Shown one piece after another: positions 6,870-13,983 of a stretch of 37,034 bases of DNA. The stretch is taken from positions 1 through 37,034 of the forward strand of contig WFTU01000412.1 of assembly GCA_015485375.1 (NCBI GenBank), written 5' to 3'. The notes under the pieces are model-generated. The model did no database searches. It saw only the letters and a list, made by a program, of their open reading frames with translations, and had not been told where the DNA came from. Every line of letters begins with the position of its first letter. Positions within the stretch are counted from its first letter, which is position 1. The position numbers were made by a program, and so were the translations under genes. Source of the stretch: Paracoccaceae bacterium. Its GTDB lineage: Bacteria; Pseudomonadota; Alphaproteobacteria; Rhodobacterales; Rhodobacteraceae.

Positions 6870-7053
6870 CGTCGTCCAGGAACAGCATGTAAAGCGGGAC
6901 CTCCAAAGCTTCCGCAATCGGACGCAGAACTTTCAGTGTCACGCCCTCCTCGCCCTTCTCGACGCGGGAAACGGTCGGCTGTGTTGTTCCGGCAGCCTCG
7001 GCCAGGTCAATTTGACTCCAACCGCGCAGTTTTCGAAGGCGAGCAACATTCAT
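6751..7053 (-). CDS. XRE-family repressor (CI-like, short form)
   Basis: A 100-residue DNA-binding protein. Residues 1-60 form a classic HTH_3 domain: LRKLRGWSQIDLAEAAGTTQ, then PTVSRVEKGEEGVTLK and a helix; the tail ~60-100 is a short helical dimerisation-type segment. There is no LexA-like S24 peptidase domain, so RecA-stimulated self-cleavage as in lambda CI is not expected. It is divergent from the Cro-like gene over 92 bases holding the rightward promoter, so it is the best candidate for the lysogenic repressor. Confidence 0.85.
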   Translation of the reverse strand: MNVARLRKLRGWSQIDLAEAAGTTQPTVSRVEKGEEGVTLKVLRPIAEALEVPLYMLFLDDASEAEIELIQAYRSLPADRRAGWHDMLAVVLGRSETEDQ

Positions 7054-7110
7054 GGCGACAGCATACCGGCATGTTCGAAAGTTGCTAATACGGGGTGCGA
7101 ATAGACATAC

Positions 7111-7139
7111 TTGACAGGAATATACCCGTGGCGCATATA
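7111..7139 (+). promoter_or_regulatory. Rightward promoter with operator (PR-like)
   Basis: TTGACA at 7111-7116, a 17-base spacer and CATATA at 7134-7139. The spacer begins GGAATATACC exactly as in the leftward promoter, and 7120-7136 matches the left operator 17-mer (inverted) at 13 positions. The expected transcript start is near 7146, the A of the ATG of the Cro-like gene, so this mRNA would be leaderless or nearly so. A clear promoter for the repressor on the other strand was not found. Confidence 0.75.
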
Positions 7140-7145
7140 TTGCGC

Positions 7146-7355
7146 ATGGAAATCCTCAACAGATACCTCTCCGAAAACAGCATCAGCCAGTCGCAGTTCG
7201 CTGCAATGGTTGGAACCACCCAGGCAACGGTGTCCCGAATCGCATCCGGGAAAATGAGGCCCGGCTTGGATCTGGCAATCGCCATTTCGCGCGCAACTGA
7301 TGGTGCCGTCTCCCCGGATATGTGGGTCAGCCAGGAAGAAACGGACGCGGCATGA
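7146..7355 (+). CDS. Cro-like HTH regulator
   Basis: A 69-residue protein that is almost entirely a helix-turn-helix domain: LSENSISQSQFAAMVGTTQA, then TVSRIASGKMRPGLDLAIAI. It would bind the shared operators and oppose the repressor during lytic growth, or regulate early genes. The ATG at 7146 is preferred to an upstream start at 7095 because the latter would place codons inside the -35/-10 elements. No Shine-Dalgarno sequence fits, consistent with a leaderless message. It is the first rightward gene, but the next gene lies on the opposite strand. Confidence 0.8.
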   Translation: MEILNRYLSENSISQSQFAAMVGTTQATVSRIASGKMRPGLDLAIAISRATDGAVSPDMWVSQEETDAA

Positions 7356-7360
7356 TGGTT

Positions 7361-7813
7361 TCAAAACCCGCAGGCGCTCCGATTGGCGTAGACCGCGACC
7401 GGGAGATCGCGAATGTCGAACACGGCGTTCTTCTCAGGCTTTGCCGGGTCGCCGGCCGGAACGATCAGCAGGTGGTATTGAAACCAATTCTGCACCTGCG
7501 GCGCCCAACCAGGTTGCGGAAGGGGGATATCCGTGGTGTCGACAATCGTTCCCTTCGGCGTCAAGTATGCCAGCGTTCCGGTTTTGGCGGCTGCGCAGAG
7601 ACCGCCGATTTCGAACGAGATTATCAGCGTCTCGCACCTTATCGCGACCACCGGTTGCCGAACGGTCTCGCCGCAGATCAGCGGTGCCGTTTGAACCTGG
7701 ATCGACACAACGCCGCCCTTTCGCGAGAGTGCGATGTTGCCGTGGGGCAGGTCCACGGTCTGTGCTCGCGCTGGCGCGGCGAGAACCGCTATCGCTATCA
7801 GAACCCTGAACAT
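7361..7813 (-). CDS. Putative secreted Cys-containing protein, probable cargo gene
   Basis: A 150-residue protein with a Sec signal peptide, MFRVLIAIAVLAAPARA, cleaved before QTVD. The mature 133 residues contain four Cys (LICGETV, AIRCETL, GLCAAAK, SACGF), suited to two disulphides in the periplasm, and mainly beta-strand segments. No family recognised. GGAGGGGG four bases before the ATG fixes the start. It lies on the minus strand inside the rightward operon, ending five bases from the Cro-like gene, so lytic transcription from PR runs antisense through it. This is the profile of a cargo (moron) gene expressed in the lysogen. Confidence 0.75.
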   Translation of the reverse strand: MFRVLIAIAVLAAPARAQTVDLPHGNIALSRKGGVVSIQVQTAPLICGETVRQPVVAIRCETLIISFEIGGLCAAAKTGTLAYLTPKGTIVDTTDIPLPQPGWAPQVQNWFQYHLLIVPAGDPAKPEKNAVFDIRDLPVAVYANRSACGF

Positions 7814-7893
7814 ACGTCCCCCTCCAAATCTACATTTCCAATGGGAACACCCTGCCATGGCATCTTCGCTTTGCCAAGGAAACGGCGTTGCCG

Positions 7894-8325
7894 ATGACTG
7901 ACCGGCGGCGAATAAACGCGCTGATGTCTGCGCTGATCGACGGCACATTCGGTTGCCTCGATGGGGCCGCAGAGACCATCAATGCCAGATGGGGTCGCGG
8001 GGTCTGCAAGGGAACGCTATCGAAAAAATTGTCGCTGCAACTGGATTGGACGCTGTCGGACATTGTCGCGCTCGAGGATGCTGCCGGTCGGTATCCGGTG
8101 ACCCGCATGTTGGCGCGCCGCATGAACGATGCTTCTCGCTCGGCTCCGTCTTCGATGCTCGAGCAGGCCGGCATGATCAGCCGCGAGGCTGGTGAGGCTG
8201 TCTCGGCCATTTTGTCAGCGGAAATGTCTGCCCAGGCCGACAGCCGTGCCGAAGCGCTGCGCGAGGTCGATGAAGCGATCGAGGCACTGCGCCAGGCGCG
8301 CGAAATCCTGGAGTCTCGAACATGA
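7894..8325 (+). CDS. CII-like phage regulatory protein
   Basis: A 143-residue protein. The first ~65 residues (INALMSALIDGTFGCLDGAA, INARWGRGVCKGTLSKKL, LDWTLSDIVALEDAAGRYPV) match a pattern I know from alphaproteobacterial prophages beside the immunity region, distantly related to CII/CP76-type regulators. The C-terminal ~50 residues are a helix with coiled-coil character (AEALREVDEAIEALRQAREI). AAGGA is ideally spaced for a TTG at 7888 and rather far for the ATG at 7894, so the start is uncertain by two codons. Confidence 0.7.
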   Translation: MTDRRRINALMSALIDGTFGCLDGAAETINARWGRGVCKGTLSKKLSLQLDWTLSDIVALEDAAGRYPVTRMLARRMNDASRSAPSSMLEQAGMISREAGEAVSAILSAEMSAQADSRAEALREVDEAIEALRQAREILESRT

Positions 8326-8531
8326 GTTCTGCAAGCGGGTTTTACAGGCCACCGGAGGGGGGCGGTGCCGCTTGCAACCCCCCGATGTTTCATGGGGCCT
8401 CTCCAAGTAGGCGGCACCTGACGCCTCGAACGATGACCTGCTTCGGCGGCCCGCATGGTTATTCCCCGAAGGTCATCACCGGCGCCAACCCGGAGCGAGA
8501 TCCGGGCATCAGCAGAAAGGAAAGCAAATGA
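8322..8531 (+). CDS. Small Gly/Pro-rich unknown protein
   Basis: A 69-residue frame whose ATG overlaps the upstream stop (ATGA) and whose stop overlaps the downstream ATG (ATGA). The product is rich in G, P, S and basic residues with little predictable structure, and three Cys. Coupling at both ends argues for translation, while the composition is unlike the neighbours and could be a non-coding leader between two genes. Medium-low confidence. Confidence 0.4.
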   Translation: MSSASGFYRPPEGGGAACNPPMFHGASPSRRHLTPRTMTCFGGPHGYSPKVITGANPERDPGISRKESK

Positions 8532-8860
8532 CTGAACCCGGCGACAACTCCATCGTGCACATCGACTTCGACGAATTGCGCACGGTAATCGACGATCTTG
8601 CCAACGACCAGACCACGGTCAGCGAAGCCAGCGGCTTCCTGCGCGCCAACATCAAGGCGGTGATCGAGGAAAAGGGCTGGCACAAGGGTGCCCTGAACCA
8701 GATCCGCAAGATCGACGGCATGTCCGAAACGGCCCGCGCCGACTACCTGCGGACGTTCCTGCCGATGCTGAACGTTATGCGCCAGAACGGGTGGGACGAC
8801 GACGTTCAGGACATGATCGACGAGCTCGAGGACGACACCGCGCTGGAAGCGGCCGAGTGA
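8528..8860 (+). CDS. Unknown helical early protein, GapR-like layout
   Basis: A 110-residue acidic protein, mostly helical. A leading long helix (FDELRTVIDDLANDQTTVSE) is followed by AVIEEKGWHKGALNQIRKID and a final helical segment (VMRQNGWDDDVQDMIDEL). The arrangement of helix, EKG..KGAL..IRK resembles GapR/DUF2312 nucleoid proteins of Alphaproteobacteria, but this is only a layout resemblance. GAAAGGAAAGCAA precedes the ATG. It is coupled to the resolvase gene by GTGA. Confidence 0.65.
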   Translation: MTEPGDNSIVHIDFDELRTVIDDLANDQTTVSEASGFLRANIKAVIEEKGWHKGALNQIRKIDGMSETARADYLRTFLPMLNVMRQNGWDDDVQDMIDELEDDTALEAAE

Positions 8861-9375
8861 AGATCATCGCGTTCGATATGGGCACGGCCACCGGTGTTGC
8901 CATCGGCGACTCCGGTGGCGCGCCGCTCTGTCACACCGAGCGTTTAGGCAAGCCTGGTGAGCCGCACGGCGCCAGGTTTGCCCAAGCGCTTCGCATGACG
9001 TCGAGGCTGATCAAGCAGCACGAGCCCGAGCTTGTGGCGCTGGAAATGCCGATCGTCACAGGCGTCAAGGGCAGCCAGAACCGCGCTTTCCTGTCCATGG
9101 GATTGCGCGGTTGCATCATGGGCATGTGTCACGCCCGCGGCATTCGGTTCACCGAATACCCTGTTCAGAGCATCCGCAAGCACTTCATCGGCCAGGGCAA
9201 CATGAAGCGCCGCGAGGCCAAGCGGGCAACGCTGAACAGATGCAAGCTGCTTGGGTGGCATGCGGCCACCGAAGACGAGGCGGACGCAGCTGCCGTGTGG
9301 GACTACGCGCGGATGCAACTCACACGAACGTTCACCCCCCCGCCTGCCGGTCTGTTCGAGGAGCGCGCCACATGA
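8857..9375 (+). CDS. RuvC-like Holliday junction resolvase
   Basis: A 172-residue nuclease with the RNase H/RuvC fold. Acidic active-site residues are visible: D7 in AFDMGTATG, E63 in VALEMPI, and D140/D143 in TEDEADAAAVWDYA near the C-terminus. It would cut branched recombination and replication intermediates before packaging. The open frame extends upstream but a GTG at 8857 overlapping the previous stop (GTGA) starts exactly at the first strand (VKIIAFD). Positioned before the replicative helicase, as in many alphaproteobacterial phages. Confidence 0.88.
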   Translation: MKIIAFDMGTATGVAIGDSGGAPLCHTERLGKPGEPHGARFAQALRMTSRLIKQHEPELVALEMPIVTGVKGSQNRAFLSMGLRGCIMGMCHARGIRFTEYPVQSIRKHFIGQGNMKRREAKRATLNRCKLLGWHAATEDEADAAAVWDYARMQLTRTFTPPPAGLFEERAT

Positions 9376-10802
9376 ACGCCATGCCCCCGGAACAGCCACC
9401 GCACAACATCGAGGCCGAACAACAACTGTTGGGTGCGCTGCTCACGAACAACGACACGTTTGCCACAACAGCCGATCTGGTGAGCGCAGACGCCTTCTTC
9501 GACCCCGTCCACCGCGAGATATACGAACGCATCAAGAGCCGGGTAGACGTTGGCCAGATCGCGTCTCCGGTCACCTTGAAGGCAGACCTCGAAGGCCACG
9601 AAGGCCTGAGACAGCTCGGCGGCGTGAGGTATCTCGCCAGGCTTGCCGGTTCTGCGGTCGCCACGTTTGCCGCGCGCGACTACGCACAGGTCATCGTTGA
9701 CCTGAAGGCGAAGCGAGACCTTCTGGACGCCACCATCCAGGTTCGCGAGGCGGTTCGGGATGGGAGCAAAACCGCAATCGACATCGCGATCGACCTGGAA
9801 AACCGCGCCGGGTCTGTGGCGTCGAAATCAAGCGCCAAGCCTTTGATCAGATCGCATCTTTCGACCCTGATCGGCGCGGTAACCAGCATCAACAACGCCT
9901 ATTCCGGCGTGGCCGAGCCCGGGATATCGACCGGGTTGCCACAGCTCGACAAACAACTTGGAGGGCTGCGCCCGGGCAACCTTGTCGTGTTGGCCGGACG
10001 GGCCAGCATGGGCAAGACCTCGCTGGCCCAGAACATCGCCTTTCATGCCGCCCAGAACGGCATTGGCGTTTTTTTCGGGTCATTGGAGATGGTCGGCGAA
10101 GAGCTGGCGCCGCGGTTCATTTCCAAGGGGCTGGCCACGCGTGGGCGCGAAATCCCGTATTCCCGCATGATTTCCGGGCACCTGTCAGAGCGCGAGATGC
10201 GCGATGTCGTCGAGGAGGCGAAGCGGCAGGAAGCGCTGCCGATACAGGTTGGCGAGCGTGACATCCGTGAAATCACCAGGGTCCGAACCGCTGTGAAGCG
10301 GGCGCACCAGGTTTTCGCCGACACGCCGACACCGCTTGGTCTCGTCGTGATCGACTACGTCCAGCGCATGGAAAGCAAGACCGCCAGAAGCGCCTACGAG
10401 CGCGTGTCACAGGCAACCGACGCCTGCAAGAGCCTGGCGATGGAGCTGAACCTGCCGGTGATCGCCCTGGCGCAGTTGAGCCGCGCTGTCGAAAGCCGGG
10501 ATGTTCCAATCCCGATGCTGTCAGACCTCAAGGAGTCCGGCAGCTTGGAGGAGGACGCGGACGTGGTGATGTTCTGCTATCGCGAGGCCTACTACCTGAA
10601 GCGCAAGATCGACGCCCTGGACGGGTCCGACCTTGAGGAGGAAAACGACCTCCGCCTGGCGCTTTCCAACTGCGAACACAACCTCGACATCATCGTCGCA
10701 AAGCAGCGCAGCGGGCCTGTTGGAACCGTGCGCGCATATACCAAGATCGGACTTTGCCACGTCACCGCCGACATGGCCGGAGAAGGCGGGAGAATGATAT
10801 GA
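9372..10802 (+). CDS. dnaB: DnaB-like replicative helicase
   Basis: A 476-residue hexameric helicase. Residues ~8-110 are the DnaB N-terminal domain (HNIEAEQQLLGALLTNNDTF, FFDPVHREIYERI). Residues ~175-470 are the RecA-like core with Walker A GRASMGKTS (209-217), Walker B GLVVIDYVQ (323-331), then LPVIALAQLSRAVE, the SDLKESGSLEEDADVV arginine-finger region and IIVAKQRSGPVGT. Length is normal. The ATG overlaps the resolvase stop (ATGA). No DnaC-type AAA loader is seen; the next gene is the likely initiator that recruits it. Confidence 0.95.
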   Translation: MNAMPPEQPPHNIEAEQQLLGALLTNNDTFATTADLVSADAFFDPVHREIYERIKSRVDVGQIASPVTLKADLEGHEGLRQLGGVRYLARLAGSAVATFAARDYAQVIVDLKAKRDLLDATIQVREAVRDGSKTAIDIAIDLENRAGSVASKSSAKPLIRSHLSTLIGAVTSINNAYSGVAEPGISTGLPQLDKQLGGLRPGNLVVLAGRASMGKTSLAQNIAFHAAQNGIGVFFGSLEMVGEELAPRFISKGLATRGREIPYSRMISGHLSEREMRDVVEEAKRQEALPIQVGERDIREITRVRTAVKRAHQVFADTPTPLGLVVIDYVQRMESKTARSAYERVSQATDACKSLAMELNLPVIALAQLSRAVESRDVPIPMLSDLKESGSLEEDADVVMFCYREAYYLKRKIDALDGSDLEEENDLRLALSNCEHNLDIIVAKQRSGPVGTVRAYTKIGLCHVTADMAGEGGRMI

Positions 10803-11629
10803 GCAAAAACCCATGGATGAAGTTTTACCCAGCAGATTGGCGCGCAGACCCGCGCCTGAAGATGTGCAGCCTGGCAGCGCGTGGCCTCTGGATTGAGATC
10901 ATTTGCCTGATGCATGAGTCCGAGCCGTATGGACACCTTTTGGTTTCCGGTCTTCCCCCGACAAACACGCAGCTCGCCGTGTTGGTAGGAACCCCGCCAG
11001 ACCAGCTCTCCGATCTCTTAGGTGAACTGGAACAAGTCGGTGTTTTCTCTCGCACGAGAAAGGGCGTGATTTACTCGAGGAAAATGACACGGGACAACAA
11101 AAAATCGGTTACGGCTCGAAAAAACGGCCAAAACGGAGGCAACCCAAGTCTAAGAAAACAAACAGGAAATTCGTCGTCGGATAACCCACAGGTTAAGGGT
11201 CAGGATAAGCCCCAGAAGCCAGAGGCTAGAAGCCAGAGGCTAGAAGAAGAAAAAAGAGAAGATAAATCTTCTCAAAAAAAGGGCTCACGACTTCCCGAAA
11301 ACTGGGTGCTTCCAAAAGACTGGGGAGAGTGGGCGATCAAACAAGGATGGACCGAACAGGCCATCCGGGATCAGGCCGACAATTTCAGGGATTACTGGAT
11401 CGCGGAATCCGGCGCAAAGGCGGTGAAGCGTGACTGGTTTGCAACCTGGCGCGTCTGGATGCGCCGAAGCGGGAAACGACTGAAACCAATTCAAGGAGGC
11501 GGAGATGGGAAACCTTCAAAATCCGAACAGCGAGCAATGGCGTTCATCGCCGGCGCGGTCGGAGAGCCACCGGGGGTGGATAGGGGCGAGGGTCTTGACC
11601 CTTCTCAGCCACTACTGGCGCGACGATGA
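10799..11629 (+). CDS. Replication initiator (lambda O-like organisation)
   Basis: A 276-residue protein coupled to dnaB by ATGA. Residues ~1-100 look like a winged-helix DNA-binding domain (FYPADWRADPRLKMCSLAAR, then GELEQVGVFSRTRKGVIYSR). Residues ~105-165 are a low-complexity, charged linker (K, R, E, S, Q). Residues ~170-235 form a helical C-terminal domain with aromatic positions (WGEWAIKQGWTEQAIRDQAD, WFATWRVWMRR), probably for helicase contact. The linker codes for repeated and A-rich DNA that looks like an origin. Its last 125 bases overlap the next gene, an unusually long overlap. Confidence 0.75.
   Translation: MSKNPWMKFYPADWRADPRLKMCSLAARGLWIEIICLMHESEPYGHLLVSGLPPTNTQLAVLVGTPPDQLSDLLGELEQVGVFSRTRKGVIYSRKMTRDNKKSVTARKNGQNGGNPSLRKQTGNSSSDNPQVKGQDKPQKPEARSQRLEEEKREDKSSQKKGSRLPENWVLPKDWGEWAIKQGWTEQAIRDQADNFRDYWIAESGAKAVKRDWFATWRVWMRRSGKRLKPIQGGGDGKPSKSEQRAMAFIAGAVGEPPGVDRGEGLDPSQPLLARR
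11214..11280. other. Candidate replication origin inside the initiator gene
   Basis: A 14-base unit, AGAAGCCAGAGGCT, occurs twice in tandem at 11214-11241 and begins a third time (AGAAG). Directly after it lies an A-rich stretch 11242-11280, containing a perfect eight-pair palindrome GAGAAGAT-AA-ATCTTCTC (11256-11273) and a run of seven A. Iterons followed by an AT-rich unwinding region, all within the initiator gene between its two domains, is the arrangement of lambda ori in gene O. The repeat number is small, so confidence is moderate. Confidence 0.5.
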
Positions 11630-11924
11630 CCCGGTGCAACTCACCGCAGCCATCGGGGCCGATTGGGCGAAGGTTCTCGATGGCCTTCCACGGGACGCGA
11701 TCGATTGGGCCTGCATCAAATGGCTGCGCGAAAACCCCAAGCGCAAGCCGTCGCCAGGCGCGATCTACCAACTCGCCAAGTCGCGTTTGCCGCAGCGTGT
11801 TCCGGCGCTGATGGCGGATCCGGCCCAAAAAAACGGTTTTGAGGTGGACGCCGAGAAACTCGCAGATCGGCAGCGGATTTCGAAGGAACTGATGGCGCAA
11901 TTCCGGCTCGTGGGCGTGGCATGA
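11505..11924 (+). CDS. Conserved phage replication-region protein, unknown
   Basis: A 139-residue protein. The core (LLSHYWRDDDPVQLTAAIGA, DWAKVLDGLPRDAIDWAC, then REN PKRKPSPGAIY) is familiar from alphaproteobacterial phages downstream of helicase and initiator genes; no biochemical role is known to me. A loader or primosome role analogous to lambda P is a guess from position. A strong ribosome site (AAGGAGG) five to ten bases before the ATG supports the start despite the 125-base overlap with the initiator gene. Confidence 0.7.
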   Translation: MGNLQNPNSEQWRSSPARSESHRGWIGARVLTLLSHYWRDDDPVQLTAAIGADWAKVLDGLPRDAIDWACIKWLRENPKRKPSPGAIYQLAKSRLPQRVPALMADPAQKNGFEVDAEKLADRQRISKELMAQFRLVGVA

Positions 11925-12919
11925 ACGACATGACGATGCTGAAAGAGCGGCTGAGCGCCGCGCGCGAGGCGCAGAAGGCCGCAGACACGGCGATCGGGCT
12001 GGTCGAGGGGCTGGTGGCATCGCTGGAAGATCTGGGGGTGCATGCCAAATTGGACATCAGCGGCGCTGATCAGCCGTCGGCGCTGGTGGTCGTGTCGTTC
12101 GCGATCCACACCGGGGCGATCGTGGTTGCGGATCCTGCCGACGATCTGGCGCCGTGGCGTGATGCGAAGCCGGTTTCGAGTGCGTCCTCTGAGCCAGATC
12201 CAGAGCCTGCAGCCTCCGTCACCAAACATCCGGACAGGTCGCGCAGGTCGCTGAAGCGCTGGACAAAGGACGAGGTGCAAACGGCCGTGCGGATGAAGGA
12301 CGCGGGCAAGACCGCCAGGGAGATCGCCGCGGCCCTGGGCCGGCCGCTTGCGGGCGTGAAGTCCAAGCTGCAGGAAATCAATGCCAGCGCACCACCGGAA
12401 AAGGCCCGCAAGCAGGCGCCGCGCTGGAGTGCCGAGGAAATCACCACCGCCAAGCGGATGCTGCGCGATGGGGCTGGACCGCGCGCAATTTCCGAGGCCG
12501 TGGGACGCCCGCTGCCCGCGACGAACTTCAAGCTTCGCAGGTTGCGCGCAGAAGTTGCCGAAGAGGACGCCGCCTGCGAACCGAAGCCCGCCCAAGACAA
12601 AGCCGTTGAGCAGTCAAAGCCTCAATGCACACCGTTGATGCGACCGCCGGTTTCCGATGCTGGGAGTTTTACCGAACGCCAGATCGACGCGCGGTTGGAT
12701 GCAATCGGTTATTCGGATGGCTGGGATGCGAACCTGGATCTGGAAATGGTCGAGCTGCTGGCCGGTGGCACAAGCGCGCTAGACGCGGCGACCATTCTGG
12801 AAACCACGAGGAACAAGGTAATCGAGCGCTTTCGGACGCTTTGTCCGAATGCAACGATCGACGAGCAGCAGAAACTGCTCGTGGTGCTGCGGCGGCGGGC
12901 TGGGAGGAGCGACAAGTGA
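11921..12919 (+). CDS. Putative DNA-binding protein with three HTH/Myb-like repeats
   Basis: A 332-residue protein. Residues 5-40 are a helix of coiled-coil type, 50-75 short strands, 80-112 a linker. Then come repeat 1 at 113-153 (RWTKDEVQTAVRMKDAGKTA, EIAAALGRP), repeat 2 at 169-209 (RWSAEEITTAKRMLRDGAGP, AISEAVGRP) and a diverged repeat 3 at 268-307 (GWDANLDLEMVELLAGGTSA, AATILETT). Each has an acidic first helix and an HTH with GRP or equivalent turn, like SANT/GcrA-type DNA-binding modules. Coupled by ATGA before and GTGA after, so made with the replication proteins and methyltransferase. A regulator or origin/pac binder is possible. Confidence 0.65.
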   Translation: MNDMTMLKERLSAAREAQKAADTAIGLVEGLVASLEDLGVHAKLDISGADQPSALVVVSFAIHTGAIVVADPADDLAPWRDAKPVSSASSEPDPEPAASVTKHPDRSRRSLKRWTKDEVQTAVRMKDAGKTAREIAAALGRPLAGVKSKLQEINASAPPEKARKQAPRWSAEEITTAKRMLRDGAGPRAISEAVGRPLPATNFKLRRLRAEVAEEDAACEPKPAQDKAVEQSKPQCTPLMRPPVSDAGSFTERQIDARLDAIGYSDGWDANLDLEMVELLAGGTSALDAATILETTRNKVIERFRTLCPNATIDEQQKLLVVLRRRAGRSDK

Positions 12920-13983
12920 CTGTTACTCACCTTTTAGGAGATGTGTTCGAAAATCTGGCGCAACTCCCAAGCGACCATTTCGACTGTATCGTTACATCAC
13001 CGCCGTATTGGGGCCTGCGAGACTATGGGGTAAACGGACAGATTGGCTTGGAACCGACGTTGGCCGAGCACTTGGACGTAATGGTGCGGGTGTTCGCGGA
13101 ATTGCACCGTGTGTTGAAACCGGAAGGCACTTGCTGGCTGAATTACGGCGACTGCTATGCCACAGCACCGAACGGGCGCAGCGCGGCGGACACCAAGGCT
13201 GCCGGAAGTGACGACCGGACATTCAGGGACAAGCCGTTCTCAACAGTGCAAGGGACGCTGAAACCAAAAGACCTTTGCATGGTGCCAAATCGCTTGGCAA
13301 TCGCGCTGCAACAAGACGGTTGGTGGGTCAGGTCGGAAATCATATGGGCCAAGCCAAACCCTATGCCTGAGAGCATCAAGGATCGGCCGGCGACGGCCCA
13401 CGAGAAGATTTTCCTGCTCACAAAATCGGCACAGTATTTCTACGATGCCGAGGCTGTGAGGCAAGGTGCGGCCGCGTCCTCAGTCACAAGGTGGCGGCAA
13501 GACATCCAGAACCAAGCCGGCTCTGACCGAGCGAACGGCGGCGCAAAAACCAACGGGCCGATGAAGGCTGTCGGCGGCCCGAAAAGAGACAAGCAGCGTG
13601 GTCATGGTCGGCGCCATGCCGGTTTCAATGACCGTTGGGACCAGATGTCCAAAGTAGAGCAGCAAAAGAACGGTCGAAACCTTCGAAACTACGAACCAGC
13701 CCCCGTTCAGGTGTGGAAAATTGCTACACGTCCGTTTTCTGAAGCGCATTTCGCAACTTTCCCACCTGAACTTGTCGAACGGTGCCTGTTGGCGGGTTGC
13801 CCACGCGACGGAAACGTCCTCGACCCATTTGGCGGTGCAGGCACAACGGGATTGGTAGCAGACCGTTTGCAGATTGACGCCACGCTTATCGAGATCAACC
13901 CAGAATACCAACGCATCTCGGTCGAAAGAATCGAGCAAGATCATGGTGGCCTTTTCGGTGAGCACCAAGAGGTGCTGATATGA
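12916..13983 (+). CDS. Beta-class DNA methyltransferase (N4-C or N6-A)
   Basis: A 355-residue AdoMet-dependent methyltransferase with motif order of the beta class: catalytic motif IV TSPPYWGLRDYG at 27-38 precedes the AdoMet-binding DPFGGAGTTGL at 303-313. SPPY favours N4-cytosine, though N6-adenine enzymes with SPPY exist. The central ~130-270 region (Arg/Gly-rich) is the probable target-recognition part. GTG start by GTGA overlap, immediately followed by GDVFENL. No restriction endonuclease is adjacent, so it is an orphan enzyme that probably protects phage DNA or marks it for regulation. Confidence 0.9.
   Translation: MTVTHLLGDVFENLAQLPSDHFDCIVTSPPYWGLRDYGVNGQIGLEPTLAEHLDVMVRVFAELHRVLKPEGTCWLNYGDCYATAPNGRSAADTKAAGSDDRTFRDKPFSTVQGTLKPKDLCMVPNRLAIALQQDGWWVRSEIIWAKPNPMPESIKDRPATAHEKIFLLTKSAQYFYDAEAVRQGAAASSVTRWRQDIQNQAGSDRANGGAKTNGPMKAVGGPKRDKQRGHGRRHAGFNDRWDQMSKVEQQKNGRNLRNYEPAPVQVWKIATRPFSEAHFATFPPELVERCLLAGCPRDGNVLDPFGGAGTTGLVADRLQIDATLIEINPEYQRISVERIEQDHGGLFGEHQEVLI

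Noticed and set aside
7095..7145. Upstream start for the Cro-like protein giving 17 more residues
   Set aside because: These codons would cover the -35, spacer and -10 of the rightward promoter; the ATG at 7146 begins right at the HTH domain.
7853..7862. Ten-base palindrome TGCCATGGCA before the CII-like gene
   Set aside because: Single occurrence, contains a common restriction-type core; expected by chance at this length in 37 kb.
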